This document shows positions 35,936 to 45,261 of a stretch of DNA of 64,000 nucleotides, piece by piece. Within the stretch, counting starts at the first letter, position 1. Every line of letters begins with the position of its first letter. The notes under the pieces are model-generated. The model did not search any database and had not been told where the DNA came from. It saw nothing but the letters and a program-made list of their open reading frames with translations. Location of the stretch: assembly GCF_019748715.1 (NCBI RefSeq), contig NZ_JACLBZ010000021.1, forward strand, positions 1-64,000, given 5' to 3'. This DNA is from Sporosarcina aquimarina. Its GTDB lineage: Bacteria > Bacillota > Bacilli > Bacillales_A > Planococcaceae. A program made the position numbers and the translations under genes.

Positions 35936-37183
35936 TCAGCTAAAGTGTTCTTCAATTCCCTGCGACCAGCGCAAAGCACTCAAGGAAATTTCACTTAGTT
36001 TCTTTTTAGGGATTCTCAACTGCTCAGTCAGCTTCTTCACTTGTTCCCACTCAAAGCGCTCGACTGCTATAATGAGCTGCATGTAGGGAGTCATTTCGGT
36101 TTCTTTACCATTCAATGTATTAATAATGACATCTGACAGTGACAAGAGCGGTAAAATATCTTCCCATTTCCTACCCATGACTGCATCGATCATTGAAAAC
36201 ATCCCCGTCAGAAAATACTCATCCTTATTGGGCTTGCCTTTATATTTTGCCAATAGTTCACAAGCCCTTGCACGTCTAAGTGAAAGCTCTACAAGTGCCG
36301 TCACACGACCGCTTTGCAAGTCCTGCCCCAAATCATGGAGCATCAGTACTTGTAACCATTTTTTTGTTTCATTTAAGCCAATCAATACGATTGCTTGCTT
36401 GATCGAACTGATTCTTTTTGGCACCTCGAATGCCAAAGTGTTGATGAAACGCAAAAGTTTATAGGAGATCGATACGTCTCGCATAATCAATTCGGAAAGC
36501 TCGTTGATTGACTGTGTATCTTTTTGAAAAAACTCAATGATTTGCAAATGAACTAAAGTATTGGCTGGGATTTCTTTGCTTTTGATAATTTCTGGCTTGG
36601 CGAAGAAATAACCTTGGAACAAATCGTAACCACTTTTCAACGCCAGCTGATAATCCGCGTCTGTTTCTACTTTTTCAGCCAATAAAACAATCGATGGATA
36701 TTTTTTGAAAAACTCCTTAATCTTTGTCTTTTCAGCCGTGTTAGTCATCATAAAATCCACTTTTACTATATCTACAAGTTCGAATAACTGAGGATATGCT
36801 ATGTACTGGTCTTGTAAAACAAAGTCATCAAGCGCTAACTTGAAGCCTGCTTCCTTAAACATTTGCAAACGTCTTAACAGCGCAGGCGTAATTTCCACGT
36901 TTTCCAGAATTTCAATAACGATTTTATCCGGATTCAAACTCATGAATATATCCTGCGCCAATAATTCACCAGAAAAATTGATGAAGGAAGGCACACCACT
37001 AGTAACTTGATCAACCCCTATAGTCAGAAACGTATTGACAAGCAGACTGATTGTAGCCTGTTCAGGATTTATGTCTGGGAAAACATTCTTTTCACTGTTT
37101 CGATATAACAATTCATATGCATAGATATTACCTTGCCGCCCTAAAATGGGCTGTCTCCCGATAAATATCGAGTACTCATTCAT
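35936..37183 (-). CDS. EAL-HDOD signalling protein (YuxH-like)
   Basis: A 415-residue cytoplasmic protein. The EAL domain (about 1-200) is degenerate: the EAL motif reads YELLYRN, DDFG-type residues are partly kept (LALDDFVL), and LLAEKVET stands at the VIAEGVET position. The HDOD domain follows (about 205-390; NELSELIMRDVSISYKLLRF, ISSIKQAIVLIGLNETKKW). Members of this class (YuxH, CdgJ) usually bind but do not cleave c-di-GMP or act as scaffolds. Start ATG 37183 follows directly after a small, apparently frameshifted gene whose last codons provide its ribosome site TTTGGAG. Confidence 0.88.
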   Translation of the reverse strand: MNEYSIFIGRQPILGRQGNIYAYELLYRNSEKNVFPDINPEQATISLLVNTFLTIGVDQVTSGVPSFINFSGELLAQDIFMSLNPDKIVIEILENVEITPALLRRLQMFKEAGFKLALDDFVLQDQYIAYPQLFELVDIVKVDFMMTNTAEKTKIKEFFKKYPSIVLLAEKVETDADYQLALKSGYDLFQGYFFAKPEIIKSKEIPANTLVHLQIIEFFQKDTQSINELSELIMRDVSISYKLLRFINTLAFEVPKRISSIKQAIVLIGLNETKKWLQVLMLHDLGQDLQSGRVTALVELSLRRARACELLAKYKGKPNKDEYFLTGMFSMIDAVMGRKWEDILPLLSLSDVIINTLNGKETEMTPYMQLIIAVERFEWEQVKKLTEQLRIPKKKLSEISLSALRWSQGIEEHFS

Positions 37184-37376
37184 TTAATTCATCTCCAAAT
37201 CCCATTTTAAAGCTTGTGCAACCGTCCGACTACCTTGTTCTCTAGACGCTTCTCCCAAGAGTCTATCGGCTTTCTCTTCATTGTACGTGATCGAAAGAAT
37301 TTTAGAAATATAAGTTGGGATAAAAGGATGTTTTTTCTATAATACCTTTGTCATAACATCCTGTAGCAGACAGCAT
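37184..37376 (-). pseudogene. small frameshifted gene (about 63 residues if restored)
   Basis: ATG 37376 has AGGAG 6 nt upstream and opens MLSATGCYDKGIIEK. After a run of six A (plus-strand T 37331-37336) the frame closes, while the frame offset by one reads HPFIPTYISKILSITYNEEK and on to SRTVAQALKWDLEMN, then TAA immediately before the EAL-HDOD start. Removing one base in the A-run gives a continuous 63-codon gene. Coding character is clear in both halves. The product is not recognised. This could be a true frameshift, a sequencing error in a homopolymer or slippage. Confidence 0.5.
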
Positions 37377-37480
37377 ACGCAACTCCTAAGAATCCTATCT
37401 AGTCCCAGTCCTATTATGGGTTTAGGAAATCATATTCTATGGTATGTTTTGTAAGGAGGGTGTACACGGAGGTGTTCTCT

Positions 37481-39148
37481 ATGTTGAAAAGAAAAATGAA
37501 GAATGCACAACGTTCTCAAGAAATCTTAAATGTATTTTTAAAAAATGGATTTAGTCATGTTTTATTTCGATTAGGTATAACAGATCGTAAATTCTCCGCC
37601 ACAGACGAGGAAGCGGATTTGAATTTATATCACGTCGGAAAAAAATTACGAATCGCATTGGAACAACTTGGGCCTACATTCGTCAAACTTGGTCAAATCG
37701 CCAGTGGACGACGTGACTTAGTGCCTGAAGAAATCGCAGTGGAACTTGAACAGTTGCAGGATCATGTGGAAGCATTTCCTTTTGTGGAAGTACGGGAAAT
37801 TATCGAGCATCAGCTAGCAGGGACCATGGAAGAGTTTTTTCAAGAATTTGATGAAGAGCCTCTTGCTTCTGCATCAATCGGGCAAGTGCACCGAGCTCGA
37901 TTGATCTCAGGTGAACTGGTTGCGGTGAAAGTGCAGCGCCCAAATATCCAGCGTCAAGTGGAAACAGATTTGGCGATACTGCATGATTTAGCGAGTTTTT
38001 TGGAGAAGAATATGGCGTGGGCCAAGACCTATCGTCTGCGTGATCTCATCTATGAATTTTCCCATTCATTGCGGGAGGAATTGGATTATCAGTTAGAAGC
38101 CCGCAATTCGGAACGAGTTGCCCGGCAATTCACGAAAGTACCCGAAATTCAAATTCCATACGTTTATGACGAGTATTCTACACGTACTGTGTTAACGACA
38201 GAGTTAATTACTGGTATAAAAGTGAGTAATACAAAACAGTTGGATGCGGAGGGCTATGACCGCCAGCTCTTAGCTGAACGAATAGCCGACTCCATGCTCT
38301 CGCAAGTGATGGAACACGGCTTTTTTCATGGCGACCCGCATCCAGGCAACATATTCGTGACCTCAGGAAACGTCATTTACTTTATAGACTTCGGTATGGT
38401 CGGTCAACTTAGCAAGGAAATGACATACCATTTTATCTCTCTTATGTTCGCTTTACGGAAAGGAAATATCGAGCGACTGATCGATGTGTTTTCTGACATG
38501 GATATTCTTGACGAAAACACCAATATTGCCGCCTTATATCGTGATTTGCAAATCATTCAGCGAAAGTATTACGAAGCTTCTTTGAACGACTTGAAACTCA
38601 GTGATGTGTTCATGGAAGTTTTTTCAATCGCCTACCGTTATCGCATCCGACTTCCAAATGAAATTGCAATTCTTTCAAAGGTCATTCTAACGTTGGAAGG
38701 TGTTCTCAGTAAACTAGATCCTTCCTTCAGCATTATGAAAGCCATTGAGCCTTATGGTAAGAAGATGATGCTAAGACAATTCGATCCCCGCTATCTAGTT
38801 GAAAATAGTTGGCATTCGTTAGTTAAGAATGCGGAAATCATAGCAGAACTGCCAAGCGATATTAAGAAAGCCGTCAAAACCATACAAAAAGGAAAAGTCG
38901 ATTTGGACGTCGGGCTGAAAGAGTCAACCATCATTTTTCGACGATTTGACAAGATCGCTAATCGACTATCATTCAGTATCGTTTTGCTGGCGTTCAGTAT
39001 CCTGATGGTCGGTCTCATCATCGGATCTGCTATCGCTGGTCAGACCGCCATGTTCTTCCGCCTTCCACTCATAGAAGTAGGTGCTTTGATTGCGACGCTT
39101 CTGTTTGCATATCTGCTGTTCTCTATTGTGCGTTCGGGGCGTATCTAG
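37481..39148 (+). CDS. ABC1/UbiB/AarF family atypical kinase, membrane anchored
   Basis: A 555-residue protein kinase-like ATPase. Family motifs: KLGQIASGRRDLVPEEIAVE (the KxGQ loop), PLASASIGQVHRA (Ala-rich nucleotide loop), VAVKVQRP (Lys), HGFFHGDPHPGNIF (catalytic loop) and IDFGMVGQL (metal Asp). Two TM helices at the C-terminus. In respiratory bacteria UbiB homologues aid quinone (here menaquinone) synthesis or lipid handling; the role in this organism is inferred. ATG 37481 has GGAGGTG at 6 nt; the longer frame (37439) is not needed. Confidence 0.9.
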   Translation: MLKRKMKNAQRSQEILNVFLKNGFSHVLFRLGITDRKFSATDEEADLNLYHVGKKLRIALEQLGPTFVKLGQIASGRRDLVPEEIAVELEQLQDHVEAFPFVEVREIIEHQLAGTMEEFFQEFDEEPLASASIGQVHRARLISGELVAVKVQRPNIQRQVETDLAILHDLASFLEKNMAWAKTYRLRDLIYEFSHSLREELDYQLEARNSERVARQFTKVPEIQIPYVYDEYSTRTVLTTELITGIKVSNTKQLDAEGYDRQLLAERIADSMLSQVMEHGFFHGDPHPGNIFVTSGNVIYFIDFGMVGQLSKEMTYHFISLMFALRKGNIERLIDVFSDMDILDENTNIAALYRDLQIIQRKYYEASLNDLKLSDVFMEVFSIAYRYRIRLPNEIAILSKVILTLEGVLSKLDPSFSIMKAIEPYGKKMMLRQFDPRYLVENSWHSLVKNAEIIAELPSDIKKAVKTIQKGKVDLDVGLKESTIIFRRFDKIANRLSFSIVLLAFSILMVGLIIGSAIAGQTAMFFRLPLIEVGALIATLLFAYLLFSIVRSGRI

Positions 39149-39153
39149 TTATT

Positions 39154-39178
39154 GTTTACTCCTATTTAATTCGGGAAT
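39154..39178 (+). promoter_or_regulatory. sigma-B-like promoter of the catalase gene
   Basis: GTTTAC (39154-39159), 13-bp spacer, GGGAAT (39173-39178), close to the general-stress consensus GTTTAA-N12/14-GGGTAT. It lies 40 nt before the start codon of katE, a gene that is sigma-B dependent in Bacillus subtilis. Confidence 0.6.
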
Positions 39179-39217
39179 AGAAAAGCAGACAACTATTTTA
39201 CGTTGGGAGGATTTTTT

Positions 39218-41155
39218 GTGAACAACAATCGCAAAATAAACAGTAACAGCAAAAATAAACAGTTGGAAACCTTTCGTATACATGACCAAAAGAAACCGAT
39301 GACGACCAATCAAGGTCTAAAGATTACGGAGGATGAACATTCATTAAAGGCAGGAACACGCGGCCCCACTTTAATGGAGGACTTTCACTTCCGTGAGAAA
39401 ATAACGCATTTTGACCATGAACGAATTCCAGAGAGAGCTGTCCATGCACGTGGGTATGCCGCACACGGCGAATTCGAATTATATGAGTCGATGAAAAAAT
39501 ATACGAAGGCTGGTTTCTTGCAAGAGCCTGGCTCGAAAACACCGGTCTTCACTCGCTTTTCTACAGTAGCTGGAAGCAAAGGATCTGCTGAAACCGTGCG
39601 CGATGTACGTGGTTTTGCTGTGAAGTTTTATACGGAAGAGGGAAACTACGATCTTGTCGGCAATAATATGCCAGTATTCTTCATTCAAGATGCCATTAAG
39701 TTTCCTGATTTAATCCATGCAGTGAAGCCTGAGCCACATAACGAAATGCCGCAAGCCGCTTCAGCTCATGATACATTTTGGGATTTTGTTGCCAATAATC
39801 AAGAATCTGCACATATGGTCATGTGGCACATGTCCGACCGCGCAATTCCAAGAAGCTTCCGGATGATGGAAGGGTTTGGAGTTAATACATTCCGCTTTAT
39901 CAATGAACAAGGCAAAGCACATTTCGTAAAATTCCATTGGAAACCGAAGCTAGGCGTTCATTCACTAGTTTGGGATGAAGCACAGAAGATCAGCGGGAAA
40001 GACCCTGACTTTCATCGACGTGACTTATGGGAATCAATTGAAAATGGCAATTTCGTGGAATTCGAGCTCGGCGTTCAGCTGTTAGAGGAGAAAGATGAGT
40101 TCAAATTTGATTTCGATATTCTTGATCCGACGAAAATTTGGCCTGAAGAAGAAGTGCCAGTGAAGATCATCGGGAAAATGACATTAAATCGCAATGTGGA
40201 TAATGTTTTTGCGGAAACTGAACAAGTAGCATTTCATCCAGGCAGTGTGGTGCCAGGTATTGATTTCACAAACGATCCATTATTACAGGGACGATTATTC
40301 TCTTATACAGATACACAACTAATCCGGCTTGGGGGTCCGAACTTCCACGAGCTGCCAATCAACCGTCCTGTCTGTCCATTTCACAACAACCAACGCGATG
40401 GCTACGGTAGACAAACGATTAACGTAGGACAAGTAAGCTATCATAAAAACTCGCTCGCTGACAACAAGCCGAACACTTCTTCAGAGGAAGACGGCGGCTA
40501 TGCGCATTACCAAGAAAATGTTGACGGACGGAAAATACAAGCGAGAAGTGATTCATTCAAAGATCACTTCTCGCAAGCCCGTTTATTCTGGAAGAGTATG
40601 TCCTTGGCAGAAAAGCAGCATATTATTGAGGCTTTTAGCTTCGAAGTTGGGAAAGTGAAGAACATGAATGTGCGACAGCAAGTCGTCGACATGTTTGCCA
40701 ATGTGGATGTAGATATGATGACAAAGGTAGCACAGGCAGTCGGTGTCAATGCTCCGTTGAATGCAGAACAATCCGATGTAAGGAAAGCTTCCCCTGCCCT
40801 CAGCCAGGAAAACAAGGCGAAGTTGCCCGATACACGTAAAGTAGCGGTGTTGATTGCAGATCAGTTTGACGAAACTATTCTGGAGCCAATCATAAAAACG
40901 TCGTTGGATGCAGGCATGTCAATTCATATTATAAGCGAGAAATTCGGTACGTTGACTGGTAAAGGTGGATCGACAGTAGTTGTCGATGAAACTTTCTTGA
41001 CTGTCCATTCTGTACTGTATGATGCTCTGTATGTCGCTGGCGGACAAGCACAGCAGCAAAATAAGTTTGAAAAGGATGTAGCTGATTTTGTGAACGAGGC
41101 ATATATGCACTACAAGCCAATTGGCATAGCGCCAAATGCTAAAAGCGCTGTTTGA
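39218..41155 (+). CDS. katE: large-subunit (clade II) catalase KatE, C-terminus frameshifted
   Basis: Haem catalase of about 645 residues that dismutates hydrogen peroxide. The core shows [20 protein letters not shown] (distal His), [35 protein letters not shown] and [16 protein letters not shown] with the proximal Tyr. From about residue 540 the flavodoxin/GATase-like extra domain begins ([12 protein letters not shown]). The frame closes early at 41155; the expected last about 45 residues follow in another frame. GTG 39218 has GGGAGG at 7 nt. Confidence 0.92.
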   Translation: MNNNRKINSNSKNKQLETFRIHDQKKPMTTNQGLKITEDEHSLKAGTRGPTLMEDFHFREKITHFDHERIPERAVHARGYAAHGEFELYESMKKYTKAGFLQEPGSKTPVFTRFSTVAGSKGSAETVRDVRGFAVKFYTEEGNYDLVGNNMPVFFIQDAIKFPDLIHAVKPEPHNEMPQAASAHDTFWDFVANNQESAHMVMWHMSDRAIPRSFRMMEGFGVNTFRFINEQGKAHFVKFHWKPKLGVHSLVWDEAQKISGKDPDFHRRDLWESIENGNFVEFELGVQLLEEKDEFKFDFDILDPTKIWPEEEVPVKIIGKMTLNRNVDNVFAETEQVAFHPGSVVPGIDFTNDPLLQGRLFSYTDTQLIRLGGPNFHELPINRPVCPFHNNQRDGYGRQTINVGQVSYHKNSLADNKPNTSSEEDGGYAHYQENVDGRKIQARSDSFKDHFSQARLFWKSMSLAEKQHIIEAFSFEVGKVKNMNVRQQVVDMFANVDVDMMTKVAQAVGVNAPLNAEQSDVRKASPALSQENKAKLPDTRKVAVLIADQFDETILEPIIKTSLDAGMSIHIISEKFGTLTGKGGSTVVVDETFLTVHSVLYDALYVAGGQAQQQNKFEKDVADFVNEAYMHYKPIGIAPNAKSAV

Positions 41156-41273
41156 GAAAACGCAAGCCAAACCAGGGCCAGGAATACTGTTAGACTTGAC
41201 TGTTTCAGGAGATGGCAAGCAATGGGTAAATACTGTTGCAGAGCACCGCTTCTGGAATCGTGAAATCTATTAA
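41139..41273 (+). pseudogene. out-of-frame C-terminus of KatE
   Basis: Reading the frame offset by one from about 41139 gives [19 protein letters not shown] and on to VNTVAEHRFWNREIY then TAA. This is the usual end of large catalases (a segment ending in an 'HRxWxRE' motif). One extra base near 41135-41146 would explain the break. The core haem domain is intact, so activity could remain even if the tail is lost. Confidence 0.75.
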
Positions 41274-41285
41274 TAAGAACATACT

Positions 41286-41320
41286 AAAGTCGGATGAATT
41301 TGATTCTATCCGACTTTTCT
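41286..41320. terminator. terminator between katE and the LysR gene (convergent)
   Basis: AAAGTCGGAT / ATCCGACTTT stem with a 12-nt loop and T-rich flank; serves both sides. Confidence 0.75.
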
Positions 41321-41333
41321 TATCTTTTTCCAT

Positions 41334-42218
41334 TCAGTCTTTCTCAAGAATCTCAATGAATTTAGACGCGGAAGGTGACAAAGAAACACCTTTTAAATAG
41401 CATACTCCTATGCTTCTTTTCGGAATAGGTTCCAGAAACTCTACTTCCTGCAGCTTGCCTGAGTCCAGATAGTCTGCAGAAAACTCCTTGACCACACACG
41501 CAATACCTAAATTAATTTGCGCAAATTCCAGCAGCAATTCATGCGACCCCAACTCGAATTCGGGATAGATCTTCACTCCTTTTTCTGATAGAAAGTCTTC
41601 TACATATTGGCGCGAGTTAGATTTCGATTCCAATAAAATTAACGGCAACTTTGTTAACTCCTGTAATGGGACAGGTCGCAAGAATAATTTTTTGAATCGA
41701 TCACCATAGACAAACGCATCTTGCACATCAAAGCATACTCTTTTTTCTAATGTTTCATCCTCTACAGGGAAATTGCAAACCGCGATATCCGCTTCTCCGG
41801 ATTTTAAGGCTGCAATCAACTCCACAGTCGTTCCGTTAATAATTTTAAAACGAATACTTGGATAATTGGTATGGAATGCTTCCAAGTAGGGCAATAAATA
41901 GTAACGGGAAATAGTATCTCCTACACCAATTTTCAGTTCACCCGCCGATAAGTTCTTCAGCTCGTATAATTTTTCATTGCCTGCATCAATCAAATTTAAA
42001 GCTGAGTTGACATATTCGAATAGCAATGAACCTTCATCTGTCAGCGATACACCTTTAGATGTCCGGTTAAACAGCCGTGTATCCAGTTCTCGTTCGAGCT
42101 GAGATATGATCTGGCTGACGGCTGGCTGCGTCATGAATAATTGTCTTGCCGCCTTGGAAAAGCTCTCATTTTGGACGACTTTGCGAAAGACTTTATACCA
42201 CTCCAAGTTAATCGACAT
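41334..42218 (-). CDS. LysR-family transcriptional regulator
   Basis: A 294-residue regulator. The N-terminal winged helix (about 1-60; YKVFRKVVQNESFSKAARQL, then TQPAVSQIISQLERELDTRL) is classic. The effector domain covers about 90-290 (LKIGVGDTISRYYLLPYLEA). It is divergent from the CofE-like gene, and the intergenic 112 bp carry an inverted repeat TAAGTA-N9-TACTTA of T-N11-A type, so it probably controls that gene and itself. The ligand is unknown. Confidence 0.92.
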   Translation of the reverse strand: MSINLEWYKVFRKVVQNESFSKAARQLFMTQPAVSQIISQLERELDTRLFNRTSKGVSLTDEGSLLFEYVNSALNLIDAGNEKLYELKNLSAGELKIGVGDTISRYYLLPYLEAFHTNYPSIRFKIINGTTVELIAALKSGEADIAVCNFPVEDETLEKRVCFDVQDAFVYGDRFKKLFLRPVPLQELTKLPLILLESKSNSRQYVEDFLSEKGVKIYPEFELGSHELLLEFAQINLGIACVVKEFSADYLDSGKLQEVEFLEPIPKRSIGVCYLKGVSLSPSASKFIEILEKD

Positions 42219-42242
42219 ATAACCACCCCTTATACCACCTAT

Positions 42243-42285
42243 TAAGTATATTAATTTTACTTATATCACAAAAGCACGTTATAAT
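42243..42285 (+). promoter_or_regulatory. promoter and LysR-type box of the CofE-like gene
   Basis: -35 TTACTT (42257-42262), 17-bp spacer, -10 TATAAT (42280-42285). The inverted repeat TAAGTA (42243-42248) / TACTTA (42258-42263) overlaps the -35. Confidence 0.6.
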
Positions 42286-42330
42286 ACAAAGAAGAGTGAT
42301 CAAATTAAGTTTCACTAAGGAGCGATTGAT

Positions 42331-43521
42331 TTGGAAAGAGTAGTAGGGACGGTTGTCAGAGGATTGCGTTGCCCGATCATCAATGAAGGTGACAATATCG
42401 AACAGATCGTAGTAGACAGTGTATTGGAAGCTTCTAAAGTTGAAAATATTTCGTTTCAGGATAAGGATATTGTCTCGATTACTGAATCGATCGTGGCACG
42501 TGCACAAGGTAATTATGCAACGATTGACCACATCGCAAAAGATATCGAAACAAAATTCGGTGACGATACGATTGGCGTTATCTTCCCTATCCTCAGCCGA
42601 AATCGATTTGGGAACTGTTTACGTGGAATCGCGAAAGGCGCAAAGAAAATTGTTTTGATGCTTAGCTATCCTTCCGATGAAGTCGGTAACCACTTAGTAG
42701 AGCTTGATCGTTTAGACGAAAAAGGAGTCAACCCGTGGACTGATGTTTTGACAGAGGAAGAGTTCCGTGCGCATTTCGGCGATAATAAACACCCTTTCAC
42801 CGGCGTTGATTACATTGAATACTACAAATCATTAATGGATGAATTCGGCGTCGAACATGAAGTGATTTTCTCCAACAATGCTAAAACAATTTTAGATTAC
42901 ACAAAAACAGTATTAACATGTGATATTCATACACGATTCAGATCGAAACGCATTCTTGAAGCAAATGGCGCCATAAAGATCTACAGCCTGGACGATATAC
43001 TTACAGAATCGATTGACGGCAGTGGATATAATGAACAGTTTGGCTTGTTAGGCGCAAACAAAGCACAAGAAGATAGCATCAAGCTTTTCCCGCATAATTG
43101 TCAGCCTGTTGTGGATAATATTCAAGCCATGCTGAAAAAGGAAACAGGAAAACATATTGAAGTCATGATCTACGGAGACGGTGCGTTCAAAGATCCTGTC
43201 GGTAAGATTTGGGAACTGGCAGATCCTGTTGTTTCTCCTGCCTATACTGGTGGATTGGACGGCATTCCTAATGAAGTAAAACTGAAGTACTTGGCTGATA
43301 ATGATTTCTCTGATTTACGTGGAGAAGAACTGAAAAAGGCAGTTTCAGCCTATATAGAGAAAAAAGACACGGACCTTATGGGCTCCATGGCTTCGCAAGG
43401 TACTACACCGCGTAAGCTGACAGACCTGATCGGCTCTTTATCTGATTTAACTTCAGGCAGCGGTGATAAAGGAACACCTATTGTCTTTATTCAAGGCTAC
43501 TTCGATAACTATACGAACTAA
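42331..43521 (+). CDS. coenzyme F420-0:L-glutamate ligase (CofE)-like protein
   Basis: A 396-residue homologue of the gamma-glutamyl ligase family that in F420 producers adds Glu to F420-0. RGLRCPIINEGDNIEQIVVD, DIVSITESIVARAQGNYATI, GVIFPILSRNRFGNCLRGIA and EVMIYGDGAFKDPVGKIWEL are the recognisable blocks, including acidic residues for metal binding. Start TTG 42331 with AAGGAG at 8 nt. Bacillales with this gene do not generally carry the other F420 genes and none is in this window, so its true substrate is probably not F420. Regulated by the divergent LysR gene. Confidence 0.8.
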   Translation: MERVVGTVVRGLRCPIINEGDNIEQIVVDSVLEASKVENISFQDKDIVSITESIVARAQGNYATIDHIAKDIETKFGDDTIGVIFPILSRNRFGNCLRGIAKGAKKIVLMLSYPSDEVGNHLVELDRLDEKGVNPWTDVLTEEEFRAHFGDNKHPFTGVDYIEYYKSLMDEFGVEHEVIFSNNAKTILDYTKTVLTCDIHTRFRSKRILEANGAIKIYSLDDILTESIDGSGYNEQFGLLGANKAQEDSIKLFPHNCQPVVDNIQAMLKKETGKHIEVMIYGDGAFKDPVGKIWELADPVVSPAYTGGLDGIPNEVKLKYLADNDFSDLRGEELKKAVSAYIEKKDTDLMGSMASQGTTPRKLTDLIGSLSDLTSGSGDKGTPIVFIQGYFDNYTN

Positions 43522-43553
43522 ACCACATTGGTTATGGCATTGCCTTTCCATAC

Positions 43554-43586
43554 AAAAGACACTACGAATTTATCGTAGTGTCTTTT
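43554..43586. terminator. terminator between CofE-like and MFS genes
   Basis: AAAAGACACTACGA / TCGTAGTGTCTTTT perfect stem with a 5-nt loop; A and T tracts on both sides make it bidirectional. Confidence 0.85.
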
Positions 43587-43616
43587 GATGTGAGTGCCCT
43601 TCATTTATTCTCATGA

Positions 43617-44813
43617 TTATTCAACTGTTACTCGCTTGGACTTAGATTGTTGAATTTTACTAAACAACATAAATAGAGCAAGTGCCGCCAATACAACAAT
43701 CATCAGGACTACATACAACTTCCGGTAACCGATGATCGGTACGAGTGACCCTATTACATATGGTCCGAAGCCAAAGCCGAAGTCCAAAAAGATGAAGAAC
43801 GTGGAAGTAGCTACACCAAGACGTTCAGGTTTTACTCCCTGCAATGCAATCGCCTGTGCACATGACTGGAAATTACCAAAACCTAGACCCAAGATACCTC
43901 CAGCCAGAAGCAACATCCAGCCGGCTTGTGCTCCACTCAGTAATAAAAGGCCTCCTGCAAACAGAACAAGTGATGGATAGATAACGAACTTATTTCCTTT
44001 CACATCCAGCAACCGACCAGTAAACGGTCTAGAAAACAGCACGGCAACAGCATACACTAAAAAGAAGAAACTCGCGGCACTTACCAAATTGATTTCTTCC
44101 GCATAAAACGAAATAAACGATAATACACCTGAATAGGCAACGGCAGCCAATAACGTCACAAATGCAATAGGCAACGCCCTTCTTTCCAATAAACCATGTA
44201 TCCCCAACTTTTCTGTTTTTGCTTGGATATTCTTTGCAGGCATGACCATTGGCGATTTCTTGACGAAAAAGAACATCGCTGCGCAACATATACTAAGCGC
44301 TAAACAGAACAAAAATAACACTTGATAGTCATAGTGTTGACTAAGGTAAATTCCAAAGAACGGACCAATTGCCGTTGCCAAAACTGCACTAAGGCTGAAA
44401 TATCCAATTCCTTCGCCTCTTCGCGAAGGCGGCAGCATCTGCGCAACCATCGTACCGGTAGCTGTAGATGAAATTCCTAAACCGATTCCATGGAAAAATC
44501 GATTCGCCATCAGTAAAGGCAAGTTATCAGCTCCAAAATAAAAGACAGAAGCCAGAACAATGATCGCCAATCCGATCAATAAAAGTCTTCTGCTGCCGAT
44601 TTTTTCAATTAGTCCACCGATAGCTAGCCGGGACATAAGAGTTCCGATGATGAATATGCCTGAGACCAACCCCGCCACGCCTGTTGATACACCATATTCT
44701 TTTACTGAATACGGCGCAATGGTCACCATTAGCAAATACATGACTAGCATTAAAAAGAAATTTATGATAGAAGTGACGATAAAGTCCCTTGTCCATATAG
44801 TTTTATTGTCCAT
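43617..44813 (-). CDS. major facilitator superfamily transporter (YwoG-like)
   Basis: A 398-residue, 12-TM carrier of the drug-efflux type. The conserved loop motif A between TM2 and TM3 appears as GGLIEKIGSRRLLLIG, and GRLLDVKGNKFVIYP occupies the equivalent place in the second half. It lies 12 nt after the marR gene, so the pair is an operon; the same pair (ywoH-ywoG) occurs in Bacillus subtilis. The exported compound is unknown. Confidence 0.85.
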   Translation of the reverse strand: MDNKTIWTRDFIVTSIINFFLMLVMYLLMVTIAPYSVKEYGVSTGVAGLVSGIFIIGTLMSRLAIGGLIEKIGSRRLLLIGLAIIVLASVFYFGADNLPLLMANRFFHGIGLGISSTATGTMVAQMLPPSRRGEGIGYFSLSAVLATAIGPFFGIYLSQHYDYQVLFLFCLALSICCAAMFFFVKKSPMVMPAKNIQAKTEKLGIHGLLERRALPIAFVTLLAAVAYSGVLSFISFYAEEINLVSAASFFFLVYAVAVLFSRPFTGRLLDVKGNKFVIYPSLVLFAGGLLLLSGAQAGWMLLLAGGILGLGFGNFQSCAQAIALQGVKPERLGVATSTFFIFLDFGFGFGPYVIGSLVPIIGYRKLYVVLMIVVLAALALFMLFSKIQQSKSKRVTVE

Positions 44814-44825
44814 TTAATCACTCTC

Positions 44826-45245
44826 TTAGTTGTTCAGATTTTTTCTCGCGAACTCCATAACTCGAATTGCAGATTCAAGCTCTTCAAGTTCAATTCCATT
44901 CAATAGTTCACAATACAATATTTCTAATTCCGCCATAATTGTCTCCACTGTATTCTGACCAGTCGCTGTCAAACCAATCCACTTTTCACGGCGATCTGTT
45001 CCAGGACGTACACTGACTAAATTCATTTCTACTAAACGTTGAACAATCTTTGTGACACTTGGTTTTTCTACTTGTTGACGTAAGGCAATTTCTGCCGAAG
45101 TCATTTCACCTTCCAGCTTCAATAGCTTCAATATCCCCCATTGAGAATGAAATAAATTGTGCGGCGCAAGTAGCATATTCAATCGATTCAGCACAGGACG
45201 ATAGACTTGAAAATACTCTGTAAAAAACGTTTGTTGACGTTTCAT
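44826..45245 (-). CDS. MarR-family transcriptional regulator (YwoH-like)
   Basis: A 139-residue dimeric winged-helix repressor: LAPHNLFHSQWGILKLLKLE, EMTSAEIALRQQVEKPSVTK (recognition helix) and RLVEMNLVSVRPGTDRREKW (wing with the Asp-Arg-Arg motif). It precedes the MFS gene and probably represses both through the perfect palindrome at 45262-45288. The inducer is unknown. GAGAGGAAG precedes the ATG. Confidence 0.9.
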   Translation of the reverse strand: MKRQQTFFTEYFQVYRPVLNRLNMLLAPHNLFHSQWGILKLLKLEGEMTSAEIALRQQVEKPSVTKIVQRLVEMNLVSVRPGTDRREKWIGLTATGQNTVETIMAELEILYCELLNGIELEELESAIRVMEFARKNLNN

Positions 45246-45261
45246 ATTTTATCTTCCTCTC

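Noticed and set aside
37331-37337. Programmed -1 frameshift at A6-C
   Set aside because: The codon phase needed for an A AAA AAC heptamer is wrong; reaching the downstream frame needs +1 or -2.
42331-43521. An F420 biosynthesis locus
   Set aside because: Only the ligase-like gene is present; no cofC, cofD or fbiC homologue is adjacent.
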